This document shows positions 28,254 to 29,461 of a stretch of DNA of 29,461 bases, piece after piece. Under the pieces are notes generated by a model. That model ran no database searches and was not told the origin of the DNA. It saw only the letters and a list, made by a program, of their open reading frames with translations. The translations under genes and the position numbers were made by a program. The stretch comes from CAZYSK01 sp964649415 (GTDB taxonomy: Bacteria; Chloroflexota; Anaerolineae; B4-G1), in NCBI GenBank assembly GCA_964649415.1, contig CAZYSK010000072.1, positions 1 through 29,461 of the forward strand, in the 5' to 3' direction. Each line of letters starts with the position of its first letter. Within the stretch, counting starts at the first letter, position 1.

Positions 28254-29461
28254 ATGCTCACCCACGACATCATCGACAACCGCGACGAAAAGCTGGTCGA
28301 TCACATCCGCCAGATCCTGCCCGGCTGCCAGTCGGCCAGGTTCGCCGTGGGCTACTTCTTCCTCTCCGGCCTGGAGGCCGTGGCCGACCGGCTGGCCAAC
28401 GTCGAGGAGTTGCGCCTGCTGATCGGCAACACCTCCAGCCGCGAGACTATCGAGCAGATGGCCGAGGGCTACCAGCGGCTGGAGCAGGTGCAGCGCGCCG
28501 CCGAAGCCCGGGCCTACCCCCGGCGCATCGAGATGGACCGCGCCGTCGAAGCCACCGCCGACAACGTCGGCCAGGCTGTCGCGCTGATGGACCAGACCGA
28601 CGGGGCCGAGCGATTGGTGGGTACGCTGGTGCGCCTGATCGAGCAGGACCGTCTCAAGGTACGCGTCCATACCAGGGGCTGCCTCCACGCCAAGGCCTAC
28701 ATCTTCGACTACGGCCCGATATACGACGCCCAGGGCCGGCCCCTCCCACGCGAGGAGCGCGGTATTGCTATCGCCGGCTCCAGCAACTTCACCCTGGCCG
28801 GTGTCACCTCCAACACCGAGCTTAACGTCCTGGTTCACGGCAATGCTAACCACGCCGCCCTGACCGAATGGTTCGAGGCCCTGTGGAGCGAGGCCCAGGA
28901 CTTCGAAGAACACCTGATGCGCGAGCTGGGCCGGTCTTGGGCGCTGGCGCAGGTGACGCCCTACGAGATCTATCTCAAGACGCTGTATGAGCTGGTGCGC
29001 GACCATTTGGAGGGGGCGGAGGCGGCGGAGTTCCTGTGGCGCGACGGTATCGCGGCGGTGTTGACCGAGTTTCAGGAGCAAGCTGTCCGTCGAGCCATCC
29101 AGATGATCCGCCGGTACGACGGCTGCTTTGTGGCCGACGTGGTCGGGCTGGGTAAGTCCTACGTCGGCGCAGCGATCGTCAAGCACTTCGAACGCCGGTA
29201 CCGGGCCCGTCCCCTGGTCATCTGCCCGTCGCCCCTGGTGGAGATGTGGGAGCACTACAACGAGGCCTACCACCTCAACGCCCGCGTTCTCTCGATGGGT
29301 ATGCTGCGCGAGGACGAGGATCTCGGCCCGGAGTGGATGCTCCACGACGAGCGCTACCGGTACCGGGACTTCGTGCTGGTGGACGAGAGCCACAACTTCC
29401 GCAACGCCGACAGCCAGCGGTACCGCGTGCTCCAGACCTTCCTCTCCGCCGGGGACCGGCG
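28254..29461 (+). CDS. PLD-family nuclease fused to SNF2-like helicase (3' end outside window)
   Basis: The first 402 codons are present. Residues about 1-200 form a phospholipase D-type nuclease domain: FAVGYFFLSGLEAVADRL at the start, the HxK motif CLHAKAYIFDYG (His145, Lys147, Asp152) and GSSNFTLAGVTSNTELNV (Ser176-Ser177-Asn178). One HKD-type motif per chain implies a dimer. A superfamily 2 helicase begins near residue 270: FQEQAVRRAIQMI (Q-motif-like), CFVADVVGLGKSYVGAAIV (motif I, Lys301) and FVLVDESHNFRN (motif II, Asp377-Glu-Ser-His). This is the SNF2/DEAD-like translocase type. Such fusions occur in phage-defence loci and probably track along DNA and cut it. It is 46 bp behind the previous gene, with a G-run (GGGGGGG) 4 bp before the ATG as the likely ribosome binding site. 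Confidence 0.87.
   Translation, partial: MLTHDIIDNRDEKLVDHIRQILPGCQSARFAVGYFFLSGLEAVADRLANVEELRLLIGNTSSRETIEQMAEGYQRLEQVQRAAEARAYPRRIEMDRAVEATADNVGQAVALMDQTDGAERLVGTLVRLIEQDRLKVRVHTRGCLHAKAYIFDYGPIYDAQGRPLPREERGIAIAGSSNFTLAGVTSNTELNVLVHGNANHAALTEWFEALWSEAQDFEEHLMRELGRSWALAQVTPYEIYLKTLYELVRDHLEGAEAAEFLWRDGIAAVLTEFQEQAVRRAIQMIRRYDGCFVADVVGLGKSYVGAAIVKHFERRYRARPLVICPSPLVEMWEHYNEAYHLNARVLSMGMLREDEDLGPEWMLHDERYRYRDFVLVDESHNFRNADSQRYRVLQTFLSAGDR

Noticed and set aside
28173..29393. 406-codon minus-strand open frame opposite the PLD-helicase
   Set aside because: It is an antisense shadow; PLD and helicase motifs are unambiguous on the plus strand.
21005..29461. Calling the right-hand operon DISARM or BREX
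   Set aside because: No DrmA, DrmB (DUF1998), PglZ or BrxC-like gene is visible, and McrBC is not a component of those systems as I know them.

Overview
The window is GC-rich (by eye roughly 60-65 %), densely coded bacterial DNA. The gene mix suggests Chloroflexota, possibly an Anaerolineae-like genome: paired FemAB-family aminoacyltransferases, a bacterial tRNA-queuosine mannosyltransferase-like protein, a CPBP protease, DUF433/DUF5615 toxin-antitoxin genes and several families of short palindromic and period-7 intergenic repeats. This placement is an inference from gene content; no rRNA or ribosomal protein gene is present to confirm it.

Region 1 (1-8.9 kb). A CPBP-type membrane protease gene runs off the left edge. 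It is followed by two broken genes lying head to head (a CPBP C-terminal half and an ANL/GH3-like C-terminal tail), which look like the two sides of one deletion. Next come a small four-helix membrane protein and, divergently, a DUF3524-type glycosyltransferase bracketed by period-7 repeats. A tightly coupled minus-strand operon (methyltransferase, FemAB, FemAB) has a textbook TTGACA-17-TATACT promoter. One FemAB carries a 2 x 36 bp palindromic repeat inserted in frame. A DUF1269-like protein, an M20 metallopeptidase and a TM1367-like cyclophilin-fold protein complete the region.

Region 2 (8.9-14.3 kb). Two minus-strand membrane proteins (an MFS transporter and a MOP/ANK-like protein) form an operon from a second TTGACA-17-TATACT promoter. 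An NAD-dependent epimerase and a DHA2-type MFS exporter follow on the plus strand.

Region 3 (14.3-17.5 kb). Three toxin-antitoxin modules of different types lie in about 3 kb: DUF433/PIN-like, Phd/RelE-like (its antitoxin has a premature stop) and MNT/HEPN. A DNA-3-methyladenine glycosylase gene sits among them. A 111-bp MITE-like hairpin with a target duplication lies between the promoter and the start of the MNT/HEPN operon.

Region 4 (17.6-20.8 kb). A 942-residue protein joins an N-terminal TIM-barrel-like domain, four SH3b repeats and a C-terminal clan GH-A-like glycosidase domain, with no signal peptide. tRNA-Thr(UGU) and tRNA-Tyr(GUA) follow, closed by a strong terminator.

Region 5 (20.9 kb to the right edge). 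A single-strand, mostly overlapping gene run encodes an Eco57I/TaqI-type DNA methyltransferase, a 43-residue ORF that copies the methyltransferase C-terminus, an McrB GTPase, McrC split in two by a GTGA overlap, two small conserved proteins of unknown function, and a PLD-nuclease/SNF2-helicase fusion cut by the window edge. This is the best candidate for an unusual system: a composite defence operon combining a modification enzyme, a McrBC-type GTPase/nuclease and a PLD-helicase. It begins just after a tRNA gene.
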